From Lepidurus packardi (taxonomy: Eukaryota; Arthropoda; Branchiopoda; Notostraca; Triopsidae), in the NCBI GenBank assembly GCA_023053545.1, contig JAKZAN010000077.1:1-64000 (forward strand): a DNA stretch of 64,000 bases. Direction: 5' to 3'. Within the stretch, counting starts at the first letter, position 1. Each line of letters begins with the position of its first letter. A program made the position numbers and the translations under genes. Under the pieces are notes generated by a model. That model ran no database searches. It had not been told where the DNA came from and saw nothing but the letters and a program-made list of their open reading frames with translations. Positions 49,101 through 61,800 of this stretch are shown piece by piece.

Positions 49101-52100
49101 TATTTCAGTATGTAAGGAAATAATTCAGTCCGTAAGTAATTAATTCAGTCCGTAAGGAATAACTTCAGTACGTAAAGAAATAATTCAGTCCGATATGGAT
49201 TAATTAAGTCCGTAATGAATTAATTCAGTCCGTAAGGAATTAATAAAATCCGTACGGAATTAATTCAGACCGTAAGGAATTAATTAAGTACGTAAGGAAT
49301 TAATTCAGTCCGTAAGGAATTCATTCAGTCCGTAATTAGTTAATTCAGTAAGAAAGGAATTCAATAAATCCTAAAGAATTAATTCAGTCAGTAAGGAATT
49401 AATTCAGTCCGTAAGGAATTAATTCAGTCCGTAATCGATTAATTAAGTCCGTAAGGAATTAATTCAGTCCGTATGAAATTAATTCAGTCCGTAAGGAATT
49501 AATTCAGTCCGTAAGGAATTAATTCAGTCAGTAAGGAATTAATTCAGTCCGTAAGGAATTAATTCAGTCCGTAATCGATTAATTAAGTCCGTAATGAATT
49601 AATTCAGTCCGTATGAAATTAATTCAGTCCGTAAGGAATTAACTCAGTCCGTAAGGAATTAATTCAGTCCGTAAGGAATTATTTCAGTCCGTAATTAATT
49701 AATTCAGTCCGTAGGGAATTATTTCAGTCCGTAATTAATTAATTCATTCCTTACGAAACTAATAAAGTCCATAAAGAATTAATTCAGTCTTTAAGGAATT
49801 AATTCAGTCCGTAAAGAATTAATTCAGTCCGTAAGGAATTAATTCAGTTCGTAAGGAATTAATTCAGTCCGTAATCGATTAATTAAGTCCGTAATGAATT
49901 AATTCAGTCCGTAAGGAATTCATTCAGTCCGTAAGGAATTAATAAAATCCGTACGGAATTAATTCAGTTCGTAAGGAATTTATTCAGTCCGTAAGGAATT
50001 AATAAAATCCGTACGGAATTAATTCAGTCCGTAAGGAATTAATAAAATCCGTACGGAATTAATTCAGACCGTAAGGAATTAATAAAGTACGTAAGGAATT
50101 AATTAAGTCCGTAAGGAATTAATTCAGTCCGTAATTAATTAATTCAGTCCGAAAGGAATTAATTCAGTCCGTAAGGAATTAATTCAGTCCGTAAGGATTT
50201 AATTCAGTCAGTAAGGAATTAATTCAGTCCGTAAGGAATTAATTCAGTCCGTAAGGAATTAATTCAGTCCGTAAGGATTTAATTCAGTCCGTAAGGTATT
50301 AATTCAGTCCGTAATGAATAAATTCAGTCCGTAAGGAATTAATAAAATCCGTACGGAATTAATTCAGTTCGTAAGGAATTTATTCAGTCCGTAAGGAATT
50401 AATAAAATCCGTACGGAATTAATTCAGTCCGTAAGGAATTAATAATATCCGTACGGAATTAATTCAGACCGTAAGGAATTAATTAAGTACGTAAGGAATT
50501 AATTAAGTCCGTAAGGAATTAATTCAGTCCGTAAGGAATTATTTCAGTCCGTAAGGAATTAATTCAGTCTGTAATGGATTAATTAAGTCCGTAATCGATT
50601 AATTAAGTCCGTAATGAATTAATTCAGTCCGTATGAAATTAATTCAGTCCGTAAGGAATTAATTAAGGAATTAATTCAGTCCGTAAGGAATTAATTCAGT
50701 CGGTAAGGAATTATTTCAGTATGTAAGGAAATAATTCAGTCCGTAAGTAATTAATTCAGTCCGTAAGGAATAACTTCAGTACGTAAAGAAATAATTCAGT
50801 CCGATATGGATTAATTAAGTCCGTAATGAATTAATTCAGTCCGTAAGGAATTAATAAAATCCGTACGGAATTAATTCAGACCGTAAGGAATTAATTAAGT
50901 ACGTAAGGAATTAATTCAGTCCGTAAGGAATTCATTCAGTCCGTAATTAGTTAATTCAGTAAGAAAGGAATTCAATAAATCCTAAAGAATTAATTCAGTC
51001 AGTAAGGAATTAATTCAGTCCGTAAGGAATTAATTCAGTCCGTAATCGATTAATTAAGTCCGTAAGGAATTAATTCAGTCCGTATGAAATTAATTCAGTC
51101 CGTAAGGAATTAATTCAGTCCGTAAGGAATTAATTCAGTCAGTAAGGAATTAATTCAGTCCGTAAGGAATTAATTCAGTCCGTAATCGATTAATTAAGTC
51201 CGTAATGAATTAATTCAGTCCGTATGAAATTAATTCAGTCCGTAAGGAATTAACTCAGTCCGTAAGGAATTAATTCAGTCCGTAAGGAATTATTTCAGTC
51301 CGTAATTAATTAATTCAGTCCGTAGGGAATTATTTCAGTCCGTAATTAATTAATTCATTCCTTACGAAACTAATAAAGTCCATAAAGAATTAATTCAGTC
51401 TTTAAGGAATTAATTCAGTCCGTAAAGAATTAATTCAGTCCGTAAGGAATTAATTCAGTTCGTAAGGAATTAATTCAGTCCGTAATCGATTAATTAAGTC
51501 CGTAATGAATTAATTCAGTCCGTAAGGAATTCATTCAGTCCGTAAGGAATTAATAAAATCCGTACGGAATTAATTCAGTTCGTAAGGAATTTATTCAGTC
51601 CGTAAGGAATTAATAAAATCCGTACGGAATTAATTCAGTCCGTAAGGAATTAATAAAATCCGTACGGAATTAATTCAGACCGTAAGGAATTAATAAAGTA
51701 CGTAAGGAATTAATTAAGTCCGTAAGGAATTAATTCAGTCCGTAATTAATTAATTCAGTCCGAAAGGAATTAATTCAGTCCGTAAGGAATTAATTCAGTC
51801 CGTAAGGATTTAATTCAGTCAGTAAGGAATTAATTCAGTCCGTAAGGAATTAATTCAGTCCGTAAGGAATTAATTCAGTCCGTAAGGATTTAATTCAGTC
51901 CGTAAGGTATTAATTCAGTCCGTAATGAATAAATTCAGTCCGTAAGGAATTAATAAAATCCGTACGGAATTAATTCAGTTCGTAAGGAATTTATTCAGTC
52001 CGTAAGGAATTAATAAAATCCGTACGGAATTAATTCAGTCCGTAAGGAATTAATAATATCCGTACGGAATTAATTCAGACCGTAAGGAATTAATTAAGTA

Positions 52101-52440
52101 CGTAAGGAATTAATTAAGTCCGTAAGGAATTAATTCAGTCCGTAAGGAATTATTTCAGTCCGTAAGGAATTAATTCAGTCTGTAATGGATTAATTAAGTC
52201 CGTAATCGATTAATTAAGTCCGTAATGAATTAATTCAGTCCGTATGAAATTAATTCAGTCCGTAAGGAATTAATTAAGGAATTAATTCAGTCCGTAAGGA
52301 ATTAATTCAGTCGGTAAGGAATTATTTCAGTATGTAAGGAAATAATTCAGTCCGTAAGTAATTAATTCAGTCCGTAAGGAATAACTTCAGTACGTAAAGA
52401 AATAATTCAGTCCGAAATGGATTAATTAAGTCCGTAATGA
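48900..52440 (+). repeat. 1,611-bp higher-order repeat, two copies
   Basis: Rare variants recur exactly 1,611 bp apart: CCGTAATTAG at 49,330 and 50,941, AATAATATCC at 50,441 and 52,052, and CGGTAAGG at 50,701 and 52,312. The length equals 80 x 20 + 11, from one 32-bp unit and one 39-bp double unit per copy. A shortened third copy follows, with CGGTAAGG at 53,344, only 1,032 bp on. That copy lacks the 39-bp unit and about 579 bp. Confidence 0.87.
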
Positions 52441-55400
52441 ATTAATTCAGTCCGTAAGGAATTAATTCAGTCCGCAAGGAATTAATTCAGTTCGTAAGGA
52501 ATTAATTCAGTCCGTAATCGATTAATTAAGTCCGTAATGAATTAATTCAGTCCGTAAGGAATTCATTCAGTCCGTAAGGAATTAATAAAATCCGTACGGA
52601 ATTAATTCAGTTCGTAAGGAATTTATTCAGTCCGTAAGGAATTAATAAAATCCGTACGGAATTAATTCAGTCCGTAAGGAATTAATAAAATCCGTACGGA
52701 ATTAATTCAGACCGTAAGGAATTAATAAAGTACGTAAGGAATTAATTAAGTCCGTAAGGAATTAATTCAGTCCGTAATTAATTAATTCAGTCCGAAAGGA
52801 ATTAATTCAGTCCGTAAGGAATTAATTCAGTCCGTAAGGATTTAATTCAGTCAGTAAGGATTTAATTCAGTCCGTAAGGAATTAATTCAGTCCGTAAGGA
52901 ATTAATTCAGTCCGTAAGGATTTAATTCAGTCCGTAAGGTATTAATTCAGTCCGTAATGAATAAATTCAGTCCGTAAGGAATTAATAAAATCCGTACGGA
53001 ATTAATTCAGTTCGTAAGGAATTTATTCAGTCCGTAAGGAATTAATAAAATCCGTACGGAATTAATTCAGTCCGTAAGGAATTAATAAAATCCGTACGGA
53101 ATTAATTCAGACCGTAAGGAATTAATTAAGTACGTAAGGAATTAATTAAGTCCGTAAGGAATTAATTCAGTCCGTAAGGAATTATTTCAGTCCGTAAGGA
53201 ATTAATTCAGTCTGTAATGGATTAATTAAGTCCGTAATCGATTAATTAAGTCCGTAATGAATTAATTCAGTCCGTATGAAATTAATTCAGTCCGTAAGGA
53301 ATTAATTAAGGAATTAATTCAGTCCGTAAGGAATTAATTCAGTCGGTAAGGAATTATTTCAGTATGTAAGGAAATAATTCAGTCCGTAAGTAATTAATTC
53401 AGTCCGTAAGGAATAACTTCAGTACGTAAAGAAATAATTCAGTCCGAAATGGATTAATTAAGTCCGTAATGAATTAATTCAGTCCGTAAGGAATTAATAA
53501 AATCCGTACGGAATTAATTCAGACCGTAAGGAATTAATTAAGTACGTAAGGAATTAATTCAGTCCGTAAGGAATTCATTCAGTCCGTAAGTAGTTAATTC
53601 AGTAAGAAAGGAATTCAATAAATCCTAAAGAATTAATTCAGTCAGTAAGGAATTAATTCAGTCCGTAAGGAATTAATTCAGTCCGTAATCGATTAATTAA
53701 ATCCGTAGGGAATTATTTCAGTCCGTAATTAATTAATTCATTCCTTACGGAACTAATAAAGTCCATAAGGAATTAATTGAGTCTTTAAGGAATTAATTCA
53801 GTCCGTAATTAATTAATTCAGTCCGAAAGGAATTAATTCAGTCCGTAAGGAATTAATTCAGTCCGTAAGGATTTAATTCAGTCAGTAAGGAATTAATTCA
53901 GTCCGTAAGGAATTAATTCAGTCCGTAAGGAATTAATTCAGTCCGTAAGGATTTAATTCAGTCCGTAAGGTATTAATTCAGTCCGTAATGGATTAATTAA
54001 GTCCGTAATCGATTAATTAAGTCCGTAATGAATTAATTCAGTCCGTATGAAATTAATTCAGTCCGTAAGGAATTAATTAAGGAATTAATTCAGTCCGTAA
54101 GGAATTAATTCAGTCGGTAAGGAATTATTTCAGTATGTAAGGAAATAATTCAGTCCGTAAGTAATTAATTCAGTCCGTAAGGAATAACTTCAGTACGTAA
54201 AGAAATAATTCAGTCCGAAATGGATTAATTAAGTCCGTAATGAATTAATTCAGTCCGTAAGGAATTAATAAAATCCGTACGGAATTAATTCAGACCGTAA
54301 GGAATTAATTAAGTACGTAAGGAATTAATTCAGTCCGTAAGGAATTCATTCAGTCCGTAAGTAGTTAATTCAGTAAGAAAGGAATTCAATAAATCCTAAA
54401 GAATTAATTCAGTCAGTAAGGAATTAATTCAGTCCGTAAGGAATTAATTCAGTCCGTAATCGATTAATTAAATCCGTAGGGAATTATTTCAGTCCGTAAT
54501 TAATTAATTCATTCCTTACGGAACTAATAAAGTCCATAAGGAATTAATTGAGTCTTTAAGGAATTAATTCAGTCCGTAATTAATTAATTCAGTCCGAAAG
54601 GAATTAATTCAGTCCGTAAGGAATTAATTCAGTCCGTAAGGATTTAATTCAGTCAGTAAGGAATTAATTCAGTCCGTAAGGAATTAATTCAGTCCGTAAG
54701 GAATTAATTCAGTCCGTAAGGATTTAATTCAGTCCGTAAGGTATTAATTCAGTCCGTAATGAATAAATTCAGTCCGTAAGGAATTAATAAAATCCGTACG
54801 GAATTAATTCAGTTCGTAAGGAATTTATTCAGTCCGTAAGGAATTAATAAAATCCGTACGGAATTAATTCAGTCCGTAAGGAATTAATAAAATCCGTACG
54901 GAATTAATTCAGACCGTAAGGAATTAATTAAGTACGTAAGGAATTAATTAAGTCCGTAAGGAATTAATTCAGTCCGTAAGGAATTAATTCAGTCCGTAAA
55001 GAATTAATTCAGTCTGTAATGGATTAATTAAGTCCGTAATCGATTAATTAAGTCCGTAATGAATTAATTCAGTCCGTATGAAATTAATTCAGTCCGTAAG
55101 GAATTAATTAAGGAATTAATTCAGTCCGTAAGGAATTAATTCAGTCCCTAAGGATTTATTTCAGTATGTAAGGAAATAATTCAGTCCGTAAGTAATTAAT
55201 TCAGTCCGTAAGGAATAACTTCAGTACGTAAAGAAATAATTCAGTCCGAAATGGATTAATTAAGTCCGTAATGAATTAATTCAGTCCGTAAGGAATTAAT
55301 AAAATCCGTACGGAATTAATTCAGACCGTAAGGAATTAATTAAGTACGTAAGGAATTAATTCAGTCCGTAAGGAATTCATTCAGTCCGTAAGTAGTTAAT

Positions 55401-58400
55401 TCAGTAAGAAAGGAATTCAATAAATACTAAAGAATTAATTCAGTCAGTAAGGAATTAATTCAGTCCGTAAGGAATTAATTCAGTCCGTAATCGATTAATT
55501 AAGTCCGTAATGAATTAATTCAGTCCGTATGAAATTAATTCAGTCCGTAAGGAATTAACTCAGTCCGTAAGGAATTAATTCAGTCCGTAAGGAATTATTT
55601 CAGTCCGTAATTAATTAATTCAGTCCGTAGGGAATTATTTCAGTCCGTAATTAATTAATTCATTCCTTACGGAACTAATTAAGTCCATAAGGAATTAATT
55701 CAGTCTTTAAGGAATTAATTCAGTCCGTAAAGAATTAATTCAGTCCGTAAGGAATTAATTCAGTTCGTAAGGAATTAATTCAGTCCGTAAGGAATTAATA
55801 AAATCCGTACGGAATTAATTCAGACCGTAAGGAATTAATTAAGTACGTAAGGAATTAATTAAGTACGTAAGGAATTAATTCAGTCCGTAAGGAATTAATT
55901 CAGTCCGTAAGGAATTAATTCAGTCAGTAAGGAATTAATTCAGTCCGTAAGGAATTAATTCAGTCCGTAAGGAATTAATTCAGTCCGTAAGGATTTCGTT
56001 CAGTCCGTAAGGTATAAATTCAGTCCGTAAGGAATTAATTCAGTCCGTAAGGAATTAATTCAGTCCGTAAGGAATTAATTCAGTCCGTAAGGAATTATTT
56101 CAGTCCGTAATTAATTAATTCATTCCTTACGGAACTAATTAAGTCCATAAAGAATTAATTCAGTCTTTAAGGAATTAATTCAGTCCGCAAAGAATTAATT
56201 CAGTCCGCAAGGAATTAATTCAGTTCGTAAGGAATTAATTCAGTCCGTAAGGAATTAATAAAATCCGTACGGAATTAATTCAGACCGTAAGGAATTAATT
56301 AAGTACGTAAGGAATTAATTCAGTCCGTAAGGAATTAATTCAGTCCGTAAGGAATTATTTCAGTATGTAAGGAAATAATTCAGTCCGTAAGTAATTAATT
56401 CAGTCCGTAAGGAATTAATTCAGTCCGTAAGGATTTCATTCAGTCCGTAAGGTATAAATTCAGTCCGTAAGGAATTAATTCAGTCCGTAAGGAATTAATT
56501 AAGTCCGTAAGGATTTAATTCAGTCAGTAAGGAATTAATTCAGTCCGTAAGGAATTAATTCAGTCCGTAAGGAATTAATTCAGTCCGTAAGGATTTAATT
56601 CAGTCCGTAAGGTATTAATTCAGTCCGTAAGGAATTAATTCAGTCCGTAAGGAATTAATTCAGTCTGTAATGGATTAATTAAGTCCGTAATGAATAAATT
56701 CAGTCCGTAAGGAATTAATAAAATCCGTACGGAATTAATTCAGTTCGTAAGGAATTTATTCAGTCCGTAAGGAATTAATAAAATCCGTACGGAATTAATT
56801 CAGTCCGTAAGGAATTAATAAAATCCGTACGGAATTAATTCAGACCGTAAGGAATTAATTAAGTACGTAAGGAATTAATTAAGTCCGTAAGGAATTAATT
56901 CAGTCCGTAAGGAATTAATTCAGTCCGTAAAGAATTAATTCAGTCTGTAATGGATTAATTAAGTCCGTAATCGATTAATTAAGTCCGTAATGAATTAATT
57001 CAGTCCGTATGAAATTAATTCAGTCCGTAAGGAATTAATTAAGGAATTAATTCAGTCCGTAAGGAATTAATTCAGTCCGTAAGGAATTATTTCAGTATGT
57101 AAGGAAATAATTCAGTCCGTAAGTAATTAATTCAGTCCGTAAGGAATAACTTCAGTACGTAAAGAAATAATTCAGTCCGAAATGGATTAATTAAGTCCGT
57201 AATGAATTAATTCAGTCCGTAAGGAATTAATAAAATCCGTACGGAATTAATTCAGACCGTAAGGAATTAATTAAGTCCGTAAGTAGTTAATTCAGTAAGA
57301 AAGGAATTCAATAAATACTAAAGAATTAATTCAGTCAGTAAGGAATTAATTCAGTCCGTAAGGAATTAATTCAGTCCGTAATCGATTAATTAAGTCCGTA
57401 ATGAATTAATTCAGTCCGTATGAAATTAATTCAGTCCGTAAGGAATTAACTCAGTCCGTAAGGAATTAATTCAGTCCGTAAGGAATTATTTCAGTCCGTA
57501 ATTAATTAATTCAGTCCGTAGGGAATTATTTCAGTCCGTAATTAATTAATTCATTCCTTACGGAACTAATTAAGTCCATAAGGAATTAATTCAGTCTTTA
57601 AGGAATTAATTCAGTCCGTAAAGAATTAATTCAGTCCGTAAGGAATTAATTCAGTTCGTAAGGAATTAATTCAGTCCGTAAGGAATTAATAAAATCCGTA
57701 CGGAATTATTTCAGACCGTAAGGAATTAATTAAGTACGTAAGGAATTAATTAAGTCCGTAAGGAATTAATTCAGTCCGTAAGGAATTAATTCAGTCCGTA
57801 AGGAATTAATTCAGTCAGTAAGGAATTAATTCAGTCCGTAAGGAATTAATTCAGTCCGTAAGGAATTAATTCAGTCCGTAAGGATTTCATTCAGTCCGTA
57901 AGGTATAAATTCAGTCCGTAAGGAATTAATTCAGTCCGTAAGGAATTAATTCAGTCCGTAAGGAATTAATTCAGTCCGTAAGGAATTAATTCAGTCCGTA
58001 AGGAATTATTTCAGTCCGTAATTAATTAATTCATTCCTTACGGAACTAATTAAGTCCATAAAGAATTAATTCAGTCTTTAAGGAATTAATTCAGTCCGTA
58101 AAGAATTAATTCAGTCCGCAAGGAATTAATTCAGTTCGTAAGGAATTAATTCAGTCCGTAAGGAATTAATAAAATCCGTACGGAATTAATTCAGACCGTA
58201 AGGAATTAATTAAGTACGTGAGGAATTAATTCAGTCCGTAAGGAATTAATTCAGTCCGTAAGGAATTATTTCAGTATGTAAGGAAATAATTCAGTCCGTA
58301 AGTAATTAATTCAGTCCGTAAGGAATAACTTCAGTACGTAAAGAAATAATTCAGTCCGAAATGGATTAATTAAGTCCGTAATGATTTAATTAAGTCCGTA

Positions 58401-58800
58401 ATGAATTAATTCAGTCCGTAAGGAATTAATAAAATCCGTACGGAATTAATTCAGACCGTAAGGAATTAATTAAGTACGTAAGGAATTAATTAAGTCCGTA
58501 AGGAATTAATTCAGTCCGTAAGGAATTAATTCAGTCCGTAAGGAATTAATTCAGTCAGTAAGGAATTAATTCAGTCCGTAAGGAATTAATTCAGTCCGTA
58601 AGGAATTAATTCAGTCCGTAAGGATTTCATTCAGTCCGTAATTTATAAATTCAGTCCGTAAGGAATTAATTCAGTCCGTAAGGAATTAATTCAGTCCGTA
58701 AGGAATTAATTCAGTCCGTAAGGAATTAATTCAGTCCGTAAGGAATTATTTCAGTCCGTAAATTAATTAATTCATTCCTTACGGAACTAATTAAGTCCAT
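49100..58800 (+). repeat. second block of type 4b
   Basis: The CAGTATGTAAGG/CCGTAAGTAATT string returns near 49,110 and repeats until about 58,280. The block contains the 1,611-bp and 771-bp duplications, and its right half (about 55.4-58.8 kb) strongly resembles about 39.2-44.8 kb. Together with 36.7-44.9 kb this shows block types alternating along the array. Confidence 0.7.
53215..54756 (+). repeat. 771-bp tandem duplication (second instance)
   Basis: Copy 1 is about 53,215-53,985 and copy 2 about 53,986-54,756. The context AATTAAATCCGTAGGG recurs with ATCCGTAGGG at 53,701 and 54,472, and CGGTAAGG at 53,344 and 54,115, both 771 bp apart. It has the same length as the duplication at 5.2-6.8 kb but a different variant content, so the equal size reflects unit arithmetic rather than shared origin. 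Confidence 0.85.
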
Positions 58801-61800
58801 AAAGAATTAATTCAGTCAGTAAGGAATTAATTCAGTCCGTAAGGAATTAATTCAGTCCGTAATCGATTAATTAAGTCCGTAAGGAATTAATTCAGTCCGT
58901 ATGAAATTAATTCAGTCCGTAAGGAATTAATTCAGTCCGTAAGGAATTAATACAGTCAGTAAGGAATTAATTCAGTCCGTAAGGAATTAATTCAGTCCGT
59001 AATCGATTAATTAAGTCCGTAATGAATTAATTCAGTCCGTATGAAATTAATTCAGTCCGTAAGGAATTAACTCAGTCCGTAAGGAATTAATTCAGTCCGT
59101 AAGGAATTATTTCAGTCCGTAATTAATTAATTCAGTCCGTAGGGAATTATTTCAGTCCGTAATTAATTAATTCATTCCTTACGGAACTAATTAAGTCCAT
59201 AAGGAATTAATTCAGTCTTTAAGGAATTAATTCAGTCCGTAAAGAATTAATTCAGTCCGTAAGGAATTAATTCAGTTCGTAAGGAATTAATTCAGTCCGT
59301 AAGGAATTAATAAAATCCGTACGGAATTAATTCAGACCGTAAGGAATTAATTAAGTACGTAAGGAATTAATTCAGTCCGTAAGGAATTATTTCAGTCCGT
59401 AATTAATTAATTCATTCCTTACGGAACTAATTAAGTCCATAAAGAATTAATTCAGTCTTTAAGGAATTAATTCAGTCCGTAAAGAATTAATTCAGTCCGT
59501 AAGGAATTAATTCAGTTCGTAAGGAATTAATTCAGTCCGTAAGGAATTAATAAAATCCGTACGGAATTAATTCAGTCCGTAAGGAATTAATTCAGTCAGT
59601 AAGGAATTAATTCAGTCCGTAAGGAATTAATTCAGTCCGTAAGGAATAAGTTCAGTACGTAAGGAATTAATTCAGTCCGTAATCGATTAATTAAGTCCGT
59701 AATGAATTAATTCAGTCCGTATGAAATTAATTCAGTCCGTAAGGAATTAATTAAGGAATTAATTCAGTCCGTAAGGAATTAATTCAGTTCGTAAGGAATT
59801 AATTCAGTCCGTAAGGAATTATTTCAGTCCGTAATTAATTCATTCATTCCTTACGGAATTAATTAAGTCCATAATGAATTAATTCAGTCCGTAAGGAATT
59901 AATTCAGTCCGTAAGGAATTAATTCACACCGTAAGGAATTAACTAAGTACGTAAGGAATTAATTTAGTCCGTAATGGATTAATTAAGTGCGTAATGAATT
60001 AATTCAGTCCGGATCAAATTAATTCAGTCCGTAAGGAATTAATTAAGGAATTAAGGAATTAATTAAGGAATTAAGGAATTAATTCAGTCCGTAAGGAATT
60101 AATTCAGTCCGTAATGAATTAATTCAGTCCGTAAGGAATTAATTCAGTCAGTAAGGAATTAATTCAGTCCGTAAGGAATTAATAAAATCCGAACGGAATT
60201 AATTCAGACCGTAATTAATTAATTAAGTACGTAAGGAATTAATTAAGTCCGTAAGGAATTAATAAAATCCGTACGGAATTAATTCAGTCCGTAAGGAATT
60301 AATTCAGTCCGTAAGGAATTAATTCAGTCAGTAAGGAATTAAATCAGTCCGTAAGGAATTAATTCAGTCCGTAATCGATTAATTAAGTCCGTAATGAATT
60401 AATTCAGTCCGTATGAAATTAATTCAGTCCGTAACGAATTAACTCAGTCCGTAAGGAATTAATTCAGTCCGTAAGGAATTATTTCAGTCCGTAATTAATT
60501 AATTCAGTCCGTAAGGAATTATTTCAGTCCGTAATTAATTAATTCATTCCTTACGGAACTAATTAAGTCCATAAGGAATTAATTCAGTCTGTAAGGATTT
60601 AATTAAGTCCGTAATGAATTAATTCAGTCCGTAAGGAATTAATTCAGTCCGTAAGGAATTAATTCAGTCTTTAAGGAATTAATTCAGTCCGTAAAGAATT
60701 AATTCATTCCGTAAGGAATTAATTCAGTTCGTAAGGAATTAATTCAGTCCGTAAGGAATTAATAAAATCCGTACGGAATTAATTCAGACCGTAAGGAATT
60801 AATTCAGTCCGTAAGGAATTAATTCAGTCCGTAAGGAATTAATTCAGTCAGTAAGGAATTAATTCAGTCCGTAATTAATTAATTCAGTCCGTAAGGAATT
60901 AATTCAGTCCGTTAGGAATTAATTCAGTCCGTAAGGAATTAATTCAGTCAGTAAGGAATTAATTCAGTCAGTAAGGAATTAATTCAGTCCGTAAGGAATT
61001 AATTCAGTCCGTAAGGAATTAATTCAGTCCGTAAGGATTTCATTCAGTCCGTAAGGTATAAATTCAGTCCGTAAGGAATTAATTCAGTCCGTAAGGAATT
61101 AATTCAGTCCGTAAGGAATTAATTCAGTCCGTAAGGAATTATTTCAGTCCGTAATTAATTAATTCATTCCTTACGGAACTAATTAAGTCCATAAAGAATT
61201 AATTCAGTCAGTAAGGAATTAATTCAGTCCGTAAGGAATTAATTCAGTCCGTAATCGATTAATTAAGTCCGTAAGGAATTAATTCAGTCCGTATGAAATT
61301 AATTCAGTCCGTAAGGAATTAATTCAGTCCGTAAGGAATTAATTCAGTCAGTAAGGAATTAATTCAGTCCGTAAGGAATTAATTCAGTCCGTAATCGATT
61401 AATTAAGTCCGTAATGAATTAATTCAGTCCGTATGAAATTAATTCAGTCCGTAAGGAATTAACTCAGTCCGTAAGGAATTAATTCAGTCCGTAAGGAATT
61501 ATTTCAGTCCGTAATTAATTAATTCAGTCCGTAGGGAATTATTTCAGTCCGTAATTAATTAATTCATTCCTTACGGAACTAATTAAGTCCATAAAGAATT
61601 AATTCAGTCTTTAAGGAATTAATTCAGTCCGTAAAGAATTAATTCAGTCCGTAAGGAATTAATTCAGTTCGTAAGGAATTAATTCAGTCCGTAAGGAATT
61701 AATAAAATCCGTACGGAATTAATTCAGACCGTAAGGAATTAATTAAGTACGTAAGGAATTAATTAAGTCCGGAAGGAATTAATTCAGTCCGTAAGGAATT

